Virus record (IMG/VR): IMGVR_UViG_3300046167_000466
Span: 1 to 63,548 of that record
Length of the DNA: 63,548 nt
Source: a virus
Reading direction: 5' to 3' (one strand)
The translations under genes and the position numbers were made by a program. Of this stretch, positions 1 through 8,788 are shown piece after piece; position 1 is the stretch's first letter; each line of letters opens with the position of its first letter. The notes below the pieces were generated by a model. That model was not told the DNA's origin and ran no database searches. It was given only the letters and a program-made list of their open reading frames with translations.

Positions 1-296
1 ACTGTCAAATTGTACGCCATCAACAAACTCAACATAAGTTTCGTTTGTATCAGACTCTTCCATTAGAACGACTCCATTTTTTCCAACTTTTTCATAAGCT
101 TGTCCAATTTTATCTCCAAGCTCTGTGTCGTTGTTGCATGAAATACTAGCAACTTGCTTAAGCATGTCACCTTTAATTTCAATACTGGCTTTATTAAGAT
201 AAACCATAACTTTTTCAGCGCCACTAGTAATGCCACTTTTAAGCTCTCTAACTTCTTCTTCATTTAAGTGCTTATTAACTGTTTTAAGTAAAGAAT
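1..296. repeat. Terminal direct repeat, left copy
   Basis: Bases 1-296 are identical to 63253-63548. The repeat lies inside groEL and restores its reading frame when the ends are joined. This marks a complete circular or circularly permuted genome of 63,252 bp. It is most likely assembly overlap, although a real direct terminal repeat cannot be excluded from sequence alone. Confidence 0.97.
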
Positions 297-606
297 GCGC
301 GAGGACGGTTGATGTTGTTGTACCGTCCCCGGCTTCTTTTACTGTATTGCTTGCCGCTTCTTTTATAAGTGTAGCGCCAATATTCTCAACCGGATGTAAT
401 AAGACTACGCTTTCCGCAACGGTTACACCATCTTTTGTAATCACCGGTTTTCCAAGGGCGTCCTCATATATAACGCATTTTCCAGACGCACCCAACGTGC
501 TCTTTACTGCGTTTGACAATTTTTCAACGCCTTGCATAATTTGTTGTTTGGCATCATCGCCAAATGTGAGAGTTTTAACTATCTCACTAGGGTTATTAAA
601 TTCCAT
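1..606 (-). CDS. groEL: Chaperonin GroEL, N-terminal part (gene continues across the contig break)
   Basis: This is the 5' half of a phage-encoded GroEL. The start ATG is at 606-604, and the frame is open to base 1 and continues from 63252 down to 62305 because the contig ends repeat. Joined, the protein is 517 residues; bacterial GroEL is about 548. Visible hallmarks are KPVITKDGVTVA (about residue 53) and the ATP-site segment AGDGTTTSTVL (92-102), whose Asp94 corresponds to E. coli Asp87. As a family, GroEL folds proteins in an ATP-driven double ring with GroES, which is encoded next. A role in folding capsid or tail proteins is inferred from its place in the late operon. The leader is AT-rich without a Shine-Dalgarno sequence. 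Confidence 0.93.
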   Translation of the reverse strand, partial: MEFNNPSEIVKTLTFGDDAKQQIMQGVEKLSNAVKSTLGASGKCVIYEDALGKPVITKDGVTVAESVVLLHPVENIGATLIKEAASNTVKEAGDGTTTSTVLAHSLLKTVNKHLNEEEVRELKSGITSGAEKVMVYLNKASIEIKGDMLKQVASISCNNDTELGDKIGQAYEKVGKNGVVLMEESDTNETYVEFVDGVQFDS

Positions 607-626
607 TAAATTAAATTTTAAATTAT

Positions 627-920
627 TTACTCTTTTTCAAAAGTCTTTACAATTTTAGGTCCTTTCATAAAATCTAGCTTTTTCTGATAATATTGAATTG
701 ATCCGTCAATTGCTGCTTCTGCACCCTCGATAGTTTCTCTCCTTGTAATATCTTTCCAGGAGTCTTCGTCTGGTACTTTGATTTCTGTTTGGTAGAATCC
801 ATTTGGTAGTTGCACGATTCGCCAATTGCTTTTGTCGGAGGCGTGCTTCCAGGTTTCTACGGTTTTTTCACTTACTTGTGGTTGACTACTCCACGAACTA
901 GTCTGATAAAATAGTGTCAT
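627..920 (-). CDS. Conserved-type small phage protein of unknown function
   Basis: The gene encodes 97 residues with no signal peptide or membrane segment. It has a central RIVQLPNGFYQTE stretch and a charged C-terminus (YYQKKLDFMKGPKIVK). It lies between the tail-fibre genes and groEL in the late operon, ending 20 bp before the groEL start. The RIVQLPNGFYQTE stretch reminds me of small proteins in marine T4-like phages, but I cannot name a family. A minor virion or assembly role is only suggested by position. Confidence 0.7.
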   Translation of the reverse strand: MTLFYQTSSWSSQPQVSEKTVETWKHASDKSNWRIVQLPNGFYQTEIKVPDEDSWKDITRRETIEGAEAAIDGSIQYYQKKLDFMKGPKIVKTFEKE

Positions 921-1002
921 TTTGGTTTTGGTTTAATTATTACTATCTGGTTGCTCTGTCCCGAGCCGGTATACTTTATATATTACGTGGTTTATGACGG
1001 CA

Positions 1003-1332
1003 TTAACTTGGTTTTTCATCAACCCAAGGCTTGCCATTTTCCACCGACGGATTCTCAATAGCATCTTTGTTAGCTATCGCCATCGCGTCTATCTCTATTT
1101 CTGTTTGTGAAACAGCCTCGGCTCCAATAGCGTCTTTAACCCACCCTAATACTACTTCTTTGGTTAATTCACCATAAGGTATATAGCTAGAGGCAGGTGC
1201 TCCTTCAAATTTATTAATAAATATTTTGCGGGCATAACCAGGTGCATCTGTTTTTTCGCATGCACTCGTAACCTCTATTACATAACCATCGGAGGTTCTA
1301 TGATTCATTTCTAATACTGTCCAATTTGCCAT
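1003..1332 (-). CDS. Small structural-type protein (DUF7936-like)
   Basis: This 109-residue protein starts MANWTVLEMNHRTSDGYVIEV and has a conserved-looking middle, YGELTKEVVLGWVKDAIGAE. The pattern of a beta-rich first half followed by L-T-x-E-x-V-x-G-W-V matches small cyanophage proteins catalogued as DUF7936 (recalled, not searched). It follows the two tail-fibre genes in the late operon, so a tail-associated role is plausible but unproven. The 82-base gap to the next gene contains a weak GCTC/GAGC hairpin. Confidence 0.72.
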   Translation of the reverse strand: MANWTVLEMNHRTSDGYVIEVTSACEKTDAPGYARKIFINKFEGAPASSYIPYGELTKEVVLGWVKDAIGAEAVSQTEIEIDAMAIANKDAIENPSVENGKPWVDEKPS

Positions 1333-1356
1333 TTGTTTTGTTTTATATTATTTTTT

Positions 1357-4300
1357 TTAATGCGCTTTCGCTTGAATTATAATCCATTCTGCTCCATCCG
1401 ACCATAACATTACTCCTTCGTAAGATTTAGATATTTCAAAGTCAGAAGCTCCGTCAACTGTTTCACTAAAATCGCTACCTGTTATAAGTACTTTATCACC
1501 CGCTCCATTACCAAAAGTGCCGTCTGAAATAAATCTAACTTTTCTGTATTGCATATCTGCGGCCGGAGGCAAGTTTAAAACATATGTGCCATTAACTCCA
1601 TTCCAGCTTATTTTTACAAGTGTAGCTATATCATCTGCCAATAAACTAGATGATCCACCAGGGGATGCTGTTACATTAAATGGTACTAAATAAGTTGCTT
1701 CCGAAGATTCATCACCACTCATCCTTATTTTAACGTCATTACCATTTCTATATAGCTGACCCACTTCGACACCTGATGCACCAGCATCTGCATCATTCCC
1801 ATAAGAAGTGCTGTAGCGTAAAGCGTGTGCCATAACCTGCATAGAGTCCCCCGCACTTGTATCGCCCGCGGATGTTGGTTTGCCCCTGAACTCCCAAGCT
1901 GTTCGTCTTATTTCATTGTTTACCCCAACCCCGAAAGCTACGGTTGACCTACCGTTTGGGTTATCAGACCTAAGAACAGTAGGGTCAGAAAATTGTCCTA
2001 GAATAATAGTATTGTTCGTAGCGGGTTTATTTTCTCTACCGATTAAATAAGTTCTTTGCGTGTTTAAAACATCGTTGTTATCTCCTATTGCAAATGATTT
2101 AAAATTAATATTATCATTTCCAAAACCAAATGCATATGCTTTTTCAATAGCAGATATACTATTGTTAGTACCAACGGCCACAGATGCAGCGGCGGCAATT
2201 GTATTAGACTTTCCAAAAGCGTACGACTCATTACCAGTAATTGCATTTTGTTGGCCAATTGAATATGTTCTATCAGCAGTAGAGCTGCTATTAACACCAA
2301 TAATATAAGCTCCTTGGTTATCGCTGTTTATAGTATTAGACGTACCTAAACAAAGTATACGATCACCTAAAACATTATTTAAGTGTCCAAATATCATCAT
2401 AGACCCAAAACCATCACCTGTTTCTGTAACTGTATTTCTGTCACCTAAAACAATAGTGTCGACAGAATCTACAGTGTTTTCTCTACCAATTACAAATTGT
2501 CTTGCTACTCCCTCGGATGTAGTGTTATCGACCCCAGCCACAAAGCTAGTTCCGCCTTTAACTGTATTAGTTGTACCAACTACTAATGTTTCACTTGCAT
2601 TTAAATTATTGCTTTTCCCTATAACTGTAGAGTTAAGAATTTCGGTTTGGAGATCGGTAGCCTGTATGTTGTTGTATTCACCAACCACAATAGCCCTAGC
2701 TGTTCTTCCGCTTGTGCTTCCTACGGAATTATAATTACCAACTTGGAGTGTTCTATTGGATGTTCCTGGTAGAGGTACGTTGTTCCAATCGCCTATCAAA
2801 AGGTTATCTTCATACGAGCCCACGCCGCTTATGGTGGTGGGTATAACTTTAACAGGAGAGTCACCTAACACCCCATTTGGACCATCTGACCATACTGGCA
2901 AGGTTTGGGTTGTACCAGTTCCTGTTACATTTCCCCCAGCGTCTGTAATTTCAATTATATCACCACTTGATGTAACGCCCAACCTGTATGCTTCAGTACC
3001 GGTTATTGTACCGGCTCCATAAGCATTTAATCTTATACTGTCACCGCCAAGTGCCAGCTGGCCCGCTACGGATGTTAAAGCGTTTTTGCCTATCGCGGTT
3101 GAACTCGAGTATTGCGCTATTGCATTGTCCCCGGCTGCTAAGGCAAACTCCACAACGTCGGTTTCGCTAGCTACTGATTTAACAATCGCGTGACCAATCG
3201 CTGTGGATTTTTCTACATCTGGACCATAGTCTGGGTAGGTAAATCCGGGAACTACTTTTGCTTCGTAGCCTAGGGCGACATTATGCTTACCCTGCGCCAA
3301 AGTAAAAGAGCCGATAGCTGCATTGAAATTATCAATTGTCCTGGGCTCATAGCCTAAACCGATACTAAATCTCCCTTGAACAAAAGGTACGTAGCCTGCT
3401 CCAAAACCACCCATTCCGGAAACTAGACCACCAAACCCTCTTTCAGGATCGAAGTCTTCGCCAACGCCAAATAAAGCTCCCGCAGAACCTGTAACTGTAT
3501 TTTGGTTACCTGCTGCGAAGCCTGATGGTGCGCTCACCGTATTGTAGTCACCGAAAGCCTGCCCGCCACTAGCTGTAACTATATTTCCTATACCACTTGC
3601 AAAAGAATTTGTATTTGATATTTCATTACTAGTTCCAAAAGCCGCGGAAGCAGAGCCCGTTACTGTGTTATTATTACCAGAAGCGAAAGCATTAGGGTCA
3701 GATATTGTATTGTTTTCACCAAAAACAAACCCCCTATGCACGCTAGTTGTATTTCCGACTCCAAAATTATATACGCCCAAATCGTCGTCAAAAGAAACAG
3801 TTGTAGACTGAGTTTGGATGTTATTACTGTCTCCGATCCATATTCTGTTTTCATCCAACGCGAATTGCCCATTAACAGCAATTGTTATAGTATCACCTAA
3901 AGCTGTTGTTGAAATAGCGTTGCCACCTAATATTTTAAACACCTGGGTATCTAAATCTACTGTGCCGTCACCCACGTCCCCCTCGAAGTTTAAATCATCG
4001 TCTTCCGGATCTGCCCAGTACACTTTACCAACACCATCCGTTGTAAGTTGTGAGCCAGCAGCCCCAATATCATTTGGAAGCTCCATTGTGTATGAAGCGG
4101 GTAAATCAGCATGAGCAGGCGCTTTAATAGTAATACCTGTTGCGTTTAGGCTTGAATTTAAAATCAGCCGCCCAGATTCAGCAACCCCTTCTGTTAGCTT
4201 TCCTTTTATCTTAGCTTCTTTATCAACTTGCAATAATCCAGCAATTGTTATTTTAGTACCGTCAGGGTTTACATCTTGCGACATAATAGAGCCTGTTATA

Positions 4301-4518
4301 CGAGTGGCGTTTGAGCCTAATGTATCTTGGGTATCTCTAAATACTGGAATTGTAAAACTAACTGCATCTGGGTCTATAAACTTATCAATGACATATTCTG
4401 CAATATCGCCTAGAAAAAAGTTTTTAGTTACTAGTTCATTAGTATCTCCATCTGTACCGATTATGCGGTCAAGATCGGATATATGTAGGTCCTTTTGATA
4501 AGTAGGTATTCTAGCCAT
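1357..4518 (-). CDS. Tail fibre with YadA-like head repeats
   Basis: The gene encodes 1053 residues. The first 50 (MARIPTYQKDLHISDLDRIIGTD...) match the N-terminus of the neighbouring fibre, so this is probably the virion-docking domain. From about residue 225 to 830 there are many short repeats of the type NTVTGSASAAFG / NSFASGIGNIV. These alternate N-x-[VI] and [FA]-[AV]-x-G steps and resemble the left-handed beta-roll head of YadA-type adhesins. The C-terminal 100 residues form a small beta-rich cap ending EGVMLWSDGAEWIIIQAKAH. The likely role is receptor binding as a trimeric fibre, which is inferred from the repeats and genome position. Its start overlaps the end of the upstream fibre gene by 8 bp. 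Confidence 0.85.
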   Translation of the reverse strand: MARIPTYQKDLHISDLDRIIGTDGDTNELVTKNFFLGDIAEYVIDKFIDPDAVSFTIPVFRDTQDTLGSNATRITGSIMSQDVNPDGTKITIAGLLQVDKEAKIKGKLTEGVAESGRLILNSSLNATGITIKAPAHADLPASYTMELPNDIGAAGSQLTTDGVGKVYWADPEDDDLNFEGDVGDGTVDLDTQVFKILGGNAISTTALGDTITIAVNGQFALDENRIWIGDSNNIQTQSTTVSFDDDLGVYNFGVGNTTSVHRGFVFGENNTISDPNAFASGNNNTVTGSASAAFGTSNEISNTNSFASGIGNIVTASGGQAFGDYNTVSAPSGFAAGNQNTVTGSAGALFGVGEDFDPERGFGGLVSGMGGFGAGYVPFVQGRFSIGLGYEPRTIDNFNAAIGSFTLAQGKHNVALGYEAKVVPGFTYPDYGPDVEKSTAIGHAIVKSVASETDVVEFALAAGDNAIAQYSSSTAIGKNALTSVAGQLALGGDSIRLNAYGAGTITGTEAYRLGVTSSGDIIEITDAGGNVTGTGTTQTLPVWSDGPNGVLGDSPVKVIPTTISGVGSYEDNLLIGDWNNVPLPGTSNRTLQVGNYNSVGSTSGRTARAIVVGEYNNIQATDLQTEILNSTVIGKSNNLNASETLVVGTTNTVKGGTSFVAGVDNTTSEGVARQFVIGRENTVDSVDTIVLGDRNTVTETGDGFGSMMIFGHLNNVLGDRILCLGTSNTINSDNQGAYIIGVNSSSTADRTYSIGQQNAITGNESYAFGKSNTIAAAASVAVGTNNSISAIEKAYAFGFGNDNINFKSFAIGDNNDVLNTQRTYLIGRENKPATNNTIILGQFSDPTVLRSDNPNGRSTVAFGVGVNNEIRRTAWEFRGKPTSAGDTSAGDSMQVMAHALRYSTSYGNDADAGASGVEVGQLYRNGNDVKIRMSGDESSEATYLVPFNVTASPGGSSSLLADDIATLVKISWNGVNGTYVLNLPPAADMQYRKVRFISDGTFGNGAGDKVLITGSDFSETVDGASDFEISKSYEGVMLWSDGAEWIIIQAKAH

Positions 4519-7500
4519 TGTTTTCTTTTAATGTTTTTATTTCTTCTTTAAGATCGTTTACACTTTCTATTAATTCTTTAATAGCCGCGGTATTGATAGC
4601 AATTATATTGTTATATTCAACACTTAACGGCTTGTCAACACCATTGACGCTATTTTTATTTTTTAGTATAGCTGTAGGTAAAACCTTTTCTATTTCTTGC
4701 GCTAGGAATCCGTATTTTTCATTTAAACTAACATTTAAGTCTTTACGGTTTGACACGCTGGCTTTCCAGTCATACTTTACAGGGTTTAGCTTGTTAACTA
4801 GATCTACAGGACTTTCGATAGCTGATATATTATCCTTAAGTCTTTTATCTGAAAAACTGCTCGCCGACAGTGTGCTAACAGTAGTTGAGGCTACATCACC
4901 TGCTATTTGTATATCTCCCCAAAATTCTGCTACGTTGTTTCCAGCAGTAATATCCCCAATTGCAGCGTAACCATCAGTACTTTTAACTTGAATACCATTT
5001 TCCGCTATCGTAACGCGCTTTGTGGAGCCTGACCCTTCCCTGTAAACAATGGGTTGAAGCCCAGTGTATGTGCCCGTGCCTGTCCCCAAATATGGGTCGC
5101 CTGGGACAACCGTCACACTCTTGTCGCCTGAGTATCCAGTGGTTCTTACTGTATTAAACGCTAGATTTTTTACTTCATATTTAACTTTAAAATCAGTTAC
5201 TTTTACTGCACTACCAACCGTTAATCCAGACAAAGTCCCCTCCGCAGCAGACGGCACTGCTTCAAAATAAGAGAAAACTCCTGGGTCAAATTCGAAATAC
5301 CAGCTGGAGGGAGTGCCATCCGGGTAGAATCCGTCGGGGTATACCCACACATTGCCATCAGTTTCACTCCATGAGGCGTATAAAGTGTCGGCCACAGTCT
5401 GATCAAATATAACCGAGTTAACTTGTTGAGTATACGAGTACCCGTTTGGACGAGTGATTGTAAATGTAAACTCCGCTGTTGCTTTTAAATAAAAATTAAC
5501 ACCGCGCTGCGCGACAAAACTAGTGTATACCGGTTCGCCAGTCTGTGAGTCTGTGTATCCTGTGTCATATTGACTGCTAGTTCCTACTAGATCTATTGGA
5601 ACGTCAAATGATAAAAGCGGCGTACCTAATTCGTACATTTGCATTACGAAATCAACGGTTGGCGATGTTACCGTATAAGGCGTGTTATCAGCGGCATTTG
5701 TATTATCATACCATGTAAAATCAGAAAATAATATATTTCCATTAGATTGCAAGTTGGTGCTATTTCTCGATAGCGTCCCGGAATTAGACGATGTAGTTAG
5801 GCTTACGTAGCCTACTGGTGTTATGGGGTTTAAGCTAGAGGAGGAAATTAAAATTTCTTCGGAACCTGCTTGATTATAATTTCCATTAGGATCAAACGCT
5901 ATATTCGGGGATGACGCTGATGATTTTAACGCTCCATTTGAATCCACTACCCAAGACCCAATTGATCCCGCTGAATGGGCACCTCCAAAATTTGCACTAC
6001 CATCATTATTGATATAGAACTGCTCCGCATGGATGGAACCGTTGTCTAGGTTTATGGCCATACCTTGGTCTGAGAAACCTTCAGTAGGTGTAGTAGCGTG
6101 CTGATAATTCCCACTGGCTATGATCCCCGTTTCTATTTGGCCGCCATTAATTGTTGTGCTAGTAGTTATATATCCACCGTTTGTAAGATAAGTGGCTAAT
6201 TGGGCTGCGTCCAATCCGGCACCCACTTGGTAGCCTTGATCGTTTAAGTAAGTCTGAAGAGCTGCTTCGTCTAAAAACGAAGAAGTATCTGGTAGATCGC
6301 CTGTAGTAGTATAGTTGTTTTGGGTTAGGTATGTAGAAAGATCGTCAAAATCAATACCCTGCCCTGTCGATGCGTTTGAGAATGTTACTTGCCCGTTTAA
6401 TGATATAGTACCGTCCGCGTTAATAATAAATGGAGATACCGTTCCACCTGGGGTATTAATCTTAAATACATCAGCTAAGAAAGCAATTTCAGATAGACTT
6501 GTTTGCCCGTCAGCTAAGAATGTCATTCCTGCAATTGCGTCGCCGGCAGTTAAATTTAATCCATAAGATGATTGCAATTGGCCCTCTATATCGGAAACTG
6601 TACTTGCTGTTTGAGTAAGCGTAGCCGTATTGCCATTTACAGTAGATTCCAGTGATGTTACGCTTTGTGCTGTTGCCAACGTGTCAGTAGCGGTGGTTTC
6701 TAATAGCGAAGTCGCGAACGCTTCTGTGACATCGCCGTTTGGGCTAAATATTTGCGCGTTTAAGTCTGTTACTGTTTGTGCCAATGCATAATCTGCTAGC
6801 ACTGTGGTTAACTGTGACCCTGTAATACCAGCCGTTGAAGACGAAGCAATCTCTCCGTCTATATAATTAGTTAAAGTGGATTCTAATGTAGTTAAGTCAG
6901 ATGAGGTTGCATAACCTTCACCCGCAACTGTCGTTGTTATTTCATTTGCTAGTGCACTTGAAAGCCCAGTTAAGTTACCATTTGCATCAAATGTACCAAA
7001 TTCAGCTCCTAAATCTGTAATTGACTGCGCAGTTGCTAAATCTGGCCCTGAATATGTGCTTAATACGTTGTTTGCAAACGCGTCTGACAGCGTATTTAAC
7101 GTTCCGTCTGGGTTGAATGTCCCAAAGCTGCTTAAAAGGTTAGTCCATTGCGAGGATTGAGAGAAATCCGAACCAGCTTCAGCAACTATACCACTCACGG
7201 CACTTGCAAAAGAATCTGTTTGGATAATTCCATCGGCGTAGCTTTGATAACCGGCCGTTAAAGTGTCTTGAAGGAGTGCAATAGACCCTTCTAGTGTAGA
7301 AGTTGTTTGCGCCAACTGATCAATTGTGGCATATGTGTCTATTGTAAGCTGCCCATCTATAATTTGCTGGACTTGTGAAGATAAAGAATTTAGCGACGTG
7401 GCAGAAGCAAACCCTTCGGAAGCTATAGTTTCGTAGAAATTAGTGATATTTGCTGTAGAAAGCGTTACCGTGCCATCAACATTTGTATTAAATACAGATT

Positions 7501-7789
7501 CTAGCGTTTCTGTACGATTTACAATAGACGTAAATTCGTTTGTAAGAGTGTTTACTATGTTTTGGTATGTAGCAATGGATGTAGTATTTCCATCTATGCT
7601 TGTTGTGATATCCAGAAGACTCTGATTTATGCCATCACCGTTACCATTTGTTGAAAAGTAATCAATGGCTAGGTCAACAATAGCCGCAATCGGTATATTC
7701 ACCGTAGCTTTCTGATTTTCTACATCGGTTCCGACCAATGTGTCAGATAATGTTACCTTACCCTTAGTGTATCTATGTATTCTAGCCAT
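4511..7789 (-). CDS. Tail fibre/spike with C-terminal S74 intramolecular chaperone
   Basis: The gene encodes 1092 residues. The N-terminal docking segment MARIHRYTKGKVTLSDTLVGTD resembles that of the next gene. It is followed by a long Ala/Ser/Thr/Leu-rich region of heptad-like repeats (about 60-420, trimeric coiled coil likely), then beta-rich modules. The C-terminus is a clear Peptidase_S74 domain with SDKRLKDNI at 980-988 and YGFLAQEIEKVLP further on. The Ser980...Lys985 pair has the spacing of the family's self-cleavage Ser/Lys dyad, so the last ~110 residues should fold the trimer and then be cut off. This is probably the main host-recognition fibre. Confidence 0.9.
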   Translation of the reverse strand: MARIHRYTKGKVTLSDTLVGTDVENQKATVNIPIAAIVDLAIDYFSTNGNGDGINQSLLDITTSIDGNTTSIATYQNIVNTLTNEFTSIVNRTETLESVFNTNVDGTVTLSTANITNFYETIASEGFASATSLNSLSSQVQQIIDGQLTIDTYATIDQLAQTTSTLEGSIALLQDTLTAGYQSYADGIIQTDSFASAVSGIVAEAGSDFSQSSQWTNLLSSFGTFNPDGTLNTLSDAFANNVLSTYSGPDLATAQSITDLGAEFGTFDANGNLTGLSSALANEITTTVAGEGYATSSDLTTLESTLTNYIDGEIASSSTAGITGSQLTTVLADYALAQTVTDLNAQIFSPNGDVTEAFATSLLETTATDTLATAQSVTSLESTVNGNTATLTQTASTVSDIEGQLQSSYGLNLTAGDAIAGMTFLADGQTSLSEIAFLADVFKINTPGGTVSPFIINADGTISLNGQVTFSNASTGQGIDFDDLSTYLTQNNYTTTGDLPDTSSFLDEAALQTYLNDQGYQVGAGLDAAQLATYLTNGGYITTSTTINGGQIETGIIASGNYQHATTPTEGFSDQGMAINLDNGSIHAEQFYINNDGSANFGGAHSAGSIGSWVVDSNGALKSSASSPNIAFDPNGNYNQAGSEEILISSSSLNPITPVGYVSLTTSSNSGTLSRNSTNLQSNGNILFSDFTWYDNTNAADNTPYTVTSPTVDFVMQMYELGTPLLSFDVPIDLVGTSSQYDTGYTDSQTGEPVYTSFVAQRGVNFYLKATAEFTFTITRPNGYSYTQQVNSVIFDQTVADTLYASWSETDGNVWVYPDGFYPDGTPSSWYFEFDPGVFSYFEAVPSAAEGTLSGLTVGSAVKVTDFKVKYEVKNLAFNTVRTTGYSGDKSVTVVPGDPYLGTGTGTYTGLQPIVYREGSGSTKRVTIAENGIQVKSTDGYAAIGDITAGNNVAEFWGDIQIAGDVASTTVSTLSASSFSDKRLKDNISAIESPVDLVNKLNPVKYDWKASVSNRKDLNVSLNEKYGFLAQEIEKVLPTAILKNKNSVNGVDKPLSVEYNNIIAINTAAIKELIESVNDLKEEIKTLKENNG

Positions 7790-7807
7790 TTATTTTTTGT
7801 TTTTACG

Positions 7808-8044
7808 CTAGTAATTAGCGCCTGATTCTTTCTTTGTGCCTTGACCATCGTTACCCCTGTTTCTTTCTGGAGTTTCCCAACGTTTATCCTTGTGGTCCCA
7901 ATCTTTTCCTTCTGCTTCACTGCCAGCGGCTCGACGCCGTTTTTGGTTTTCAGCTTTTTTTCTTCTCCTATCCGGGCTCATAGCGTAAGCTTTATCGCGT
8001 GCAGCTTTAGCTCTCCTGGCTGCCGGAGATAGTTTTTGTGTCAT
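7808..8044 (-). CDS. Small highly basic protein, first gene of the late operon
   Basis: This 78-residue protein is rich in Lys/Arg/Ala (MTQKLSPAARRAKAARDKAY...RRRKKAENQKRRRAAG) with a polar, Gly/Asn-rich tail. It has no hydrophobic segment. Being first in the minus-strand late operon, just below the intergenic promoter region, it should be among the first late products. It resembles small basic, possibly DNA-binding or virion-packaged proteins of marine phages, but no family can be named with confidence. Confidence 0.72.
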   Translation of the reverse strand: MTQKLSPAARRAKAARDKAYAMSPDRRRKKAENQKRRRAAGSEAEGKDWDHKDKRWETPERNRGNDGQGTKKESGANY

Positions 8045-8096
8045 ACTGTGTATGATTACGCTGTTTTCGGAGTACTTAATGCGACAGTTGCCTGCT

Positions 8097-8125
8097 ACTA
8101 TTATATATAACTACCTAATGTCACA
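8097..8125 (-). promoter_or_regulatory. Candidate late promoter or regulator site
   Basis: Read on the minus strand this is TGTGACATTAGGTAGTT followed by ATATATAATAGT, upstream of the late operon's first gene (start at 8044). TGTGACA and TATAAT look like -35/-10 elements, but the spacer is only about 13 bases, so it is not a normal sigma-70 promoter. A similar word pair occurs at 9429-9460 with a longer spacer. Confidence 0.3.
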
Positions 8126-8338
8126 ATATATTTAAAAAATAGTTAGATATGTAGGGGTAATGGGTTGCTACTACACATACAGCGTACAGCCGCGATACGG
8201 GAACTCGTTTCTTTTGACCAGCCCCTGCCCAGGTTTACGTTTCCGGGTCCTGGTTCCTGGTTACGGCTTCAGGCTTACGGCTGCAGCAGACTGGCTAGCA
8301 CAGGATCCTGTCCAGGTTTTAGGGATTCATGTATAGCA

Positions 8339-8374
8339 TTTACAGTATTACTACGGTGCATTACCGATAATATA
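8339..8374 (+). promoter_or_regulatory. Early promoter motif, copy 1
   Basis: This is the first of ten copies of a three-part motif: TTTACA, then TACGAA-like 13 bases later, then CGATAATATA another 13 bases later. Here the parts are TTTACA (8339), TACGG (8352) and CGATAATATA (8365-8374). It precedes the first early ORF (8395) by 20 bases. Function as a promoter is inferred from exact spacing and placement. Confidence 0.7.
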
Positions 8375-8394
8375 TACGAATAAAGAATATAACT

Positions 8395-8550
8395 ATGAAA
8401 CAATACTTAATCTCAACAAAGAACTGGCTCGGTAATTACAACACAACACTGGTCAACATAACTAACGAGCAGCATCTGACCAACTACCTGGACAAGATCA
8501 ACAGATCCTCAACCAGTAAACTTATCGGAGTTACAGAGCACACACGATAA
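8395..8550 (+). CDS. First early small protein, unknown function
   Basis: The ORF encodes 51 residues (MKQYLISTKNWLGNYNTTLV...) ending SKLIGVTEHTR. It starts 20 bases after promoter motif 1, and its 3' end overlaps motif 2. It has no recognisable domain and is polar and compact. As the first gene of the early arm it is a candidate host-takeover protein, by position only. Confidence 0.6.
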   Translation: MKQYLISTKNWLGNYNTTLVNITNEQHLTNYLDKINRSSTSKLIGVTEHTR

Positions 8551-8565
8551 CCACACGATAATATA
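8530..8565 (+). promoter_or_regulatory. Early promoter motif, copy 2
   Basis: The copy has TTACA at 8531, ACACGAT in the middle position and CGATAATATA at 8556-8565, with the same spacing as the other copies. It overlaps the last codons of the preceding ORF and drives the ORF at 8593. Confidence 0.65.
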
Positions 8566-8592
8566 AATGTATAACAATTAAAACTAATAACT

Positions 8593-8712
8593 ATGTCTCA
8601 CATGAATACAACCTTACTAAAGATCTCATACAGAAAGTATGGCAAATGCTACAGCAAACTAACGTCTGAGCAAAGATCAACAGTCCTAGATATATACTAT
8701 GACTTCTATTAA
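8593..8712 (+). CDS. Very small early protein, unknown function
   Basis: The ORF encodes 39 residues (MSHMNTTLLKISYRKYGKCY...DIYYDFY), starting 27 bases after promoter motif 2 and ending just before motif 3. It is Tyr-rich with one Cys and no known domain. The tight promoter-ORF-promoter packing supports a real gene. Confidence 0.55.
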   Translation: MSHMNTTLLKISYRKYGKCYSKLTSEQRSTVLDIYYDFY

Positions 8713-8713
8713 A

Positions 8714-8749
8714 CTTACAAACTGAATACGAATGGTATTCGATAATATA
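8714..8749 (+). promoter_or_regulatory. Early promoter motif, copy 3
   Basis: The parts are CTTACA (8714), TACGAA (8727) and CGATAATATA (8740-8749). The copy lies in the gap between two small ORFs; the next start codon is 39 bases downstream. Confidence 0.7.
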
Positions 8750-8788
8750 AATGTAACAAATAAATAATAAACTTAAATAAATTAAATT

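Larger units (their letters stand above)
8045..8394. other. Divergent intergenic region between late and early arms
   Basis: No convincing gene lies here. The left part (8045-8160) is AT-rich and should hold the promoter for the minus-strand late operon. The middle (8161-8340) is clearly GC-richer (about 96 of 180 bases) than its surroundings. It carries a perfect 12-bp palindrome ACAGGATCCTGT (8301-8312 region), repeated TTACGGCT and CCTGGTT words, and several short inverted repeats. The right end holds the first early promoter motif. A replication origin or structured leader RNA is possible; nothing proves either. Confidence 0.6.

Noticed and set aside
230-658. 142-residue plus-strand ORF
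   Set aside because: It is antisense to groEL, which has clear family motifs in the other frame.
8165-8383. 72-residue plus-strand ORF in the intergenic region
   Set aside because: It runs through the palindrome and promoter copy 1, has no leader, and its composition (Pro/Gly/Arg mix) is unlike neighbouring genes.
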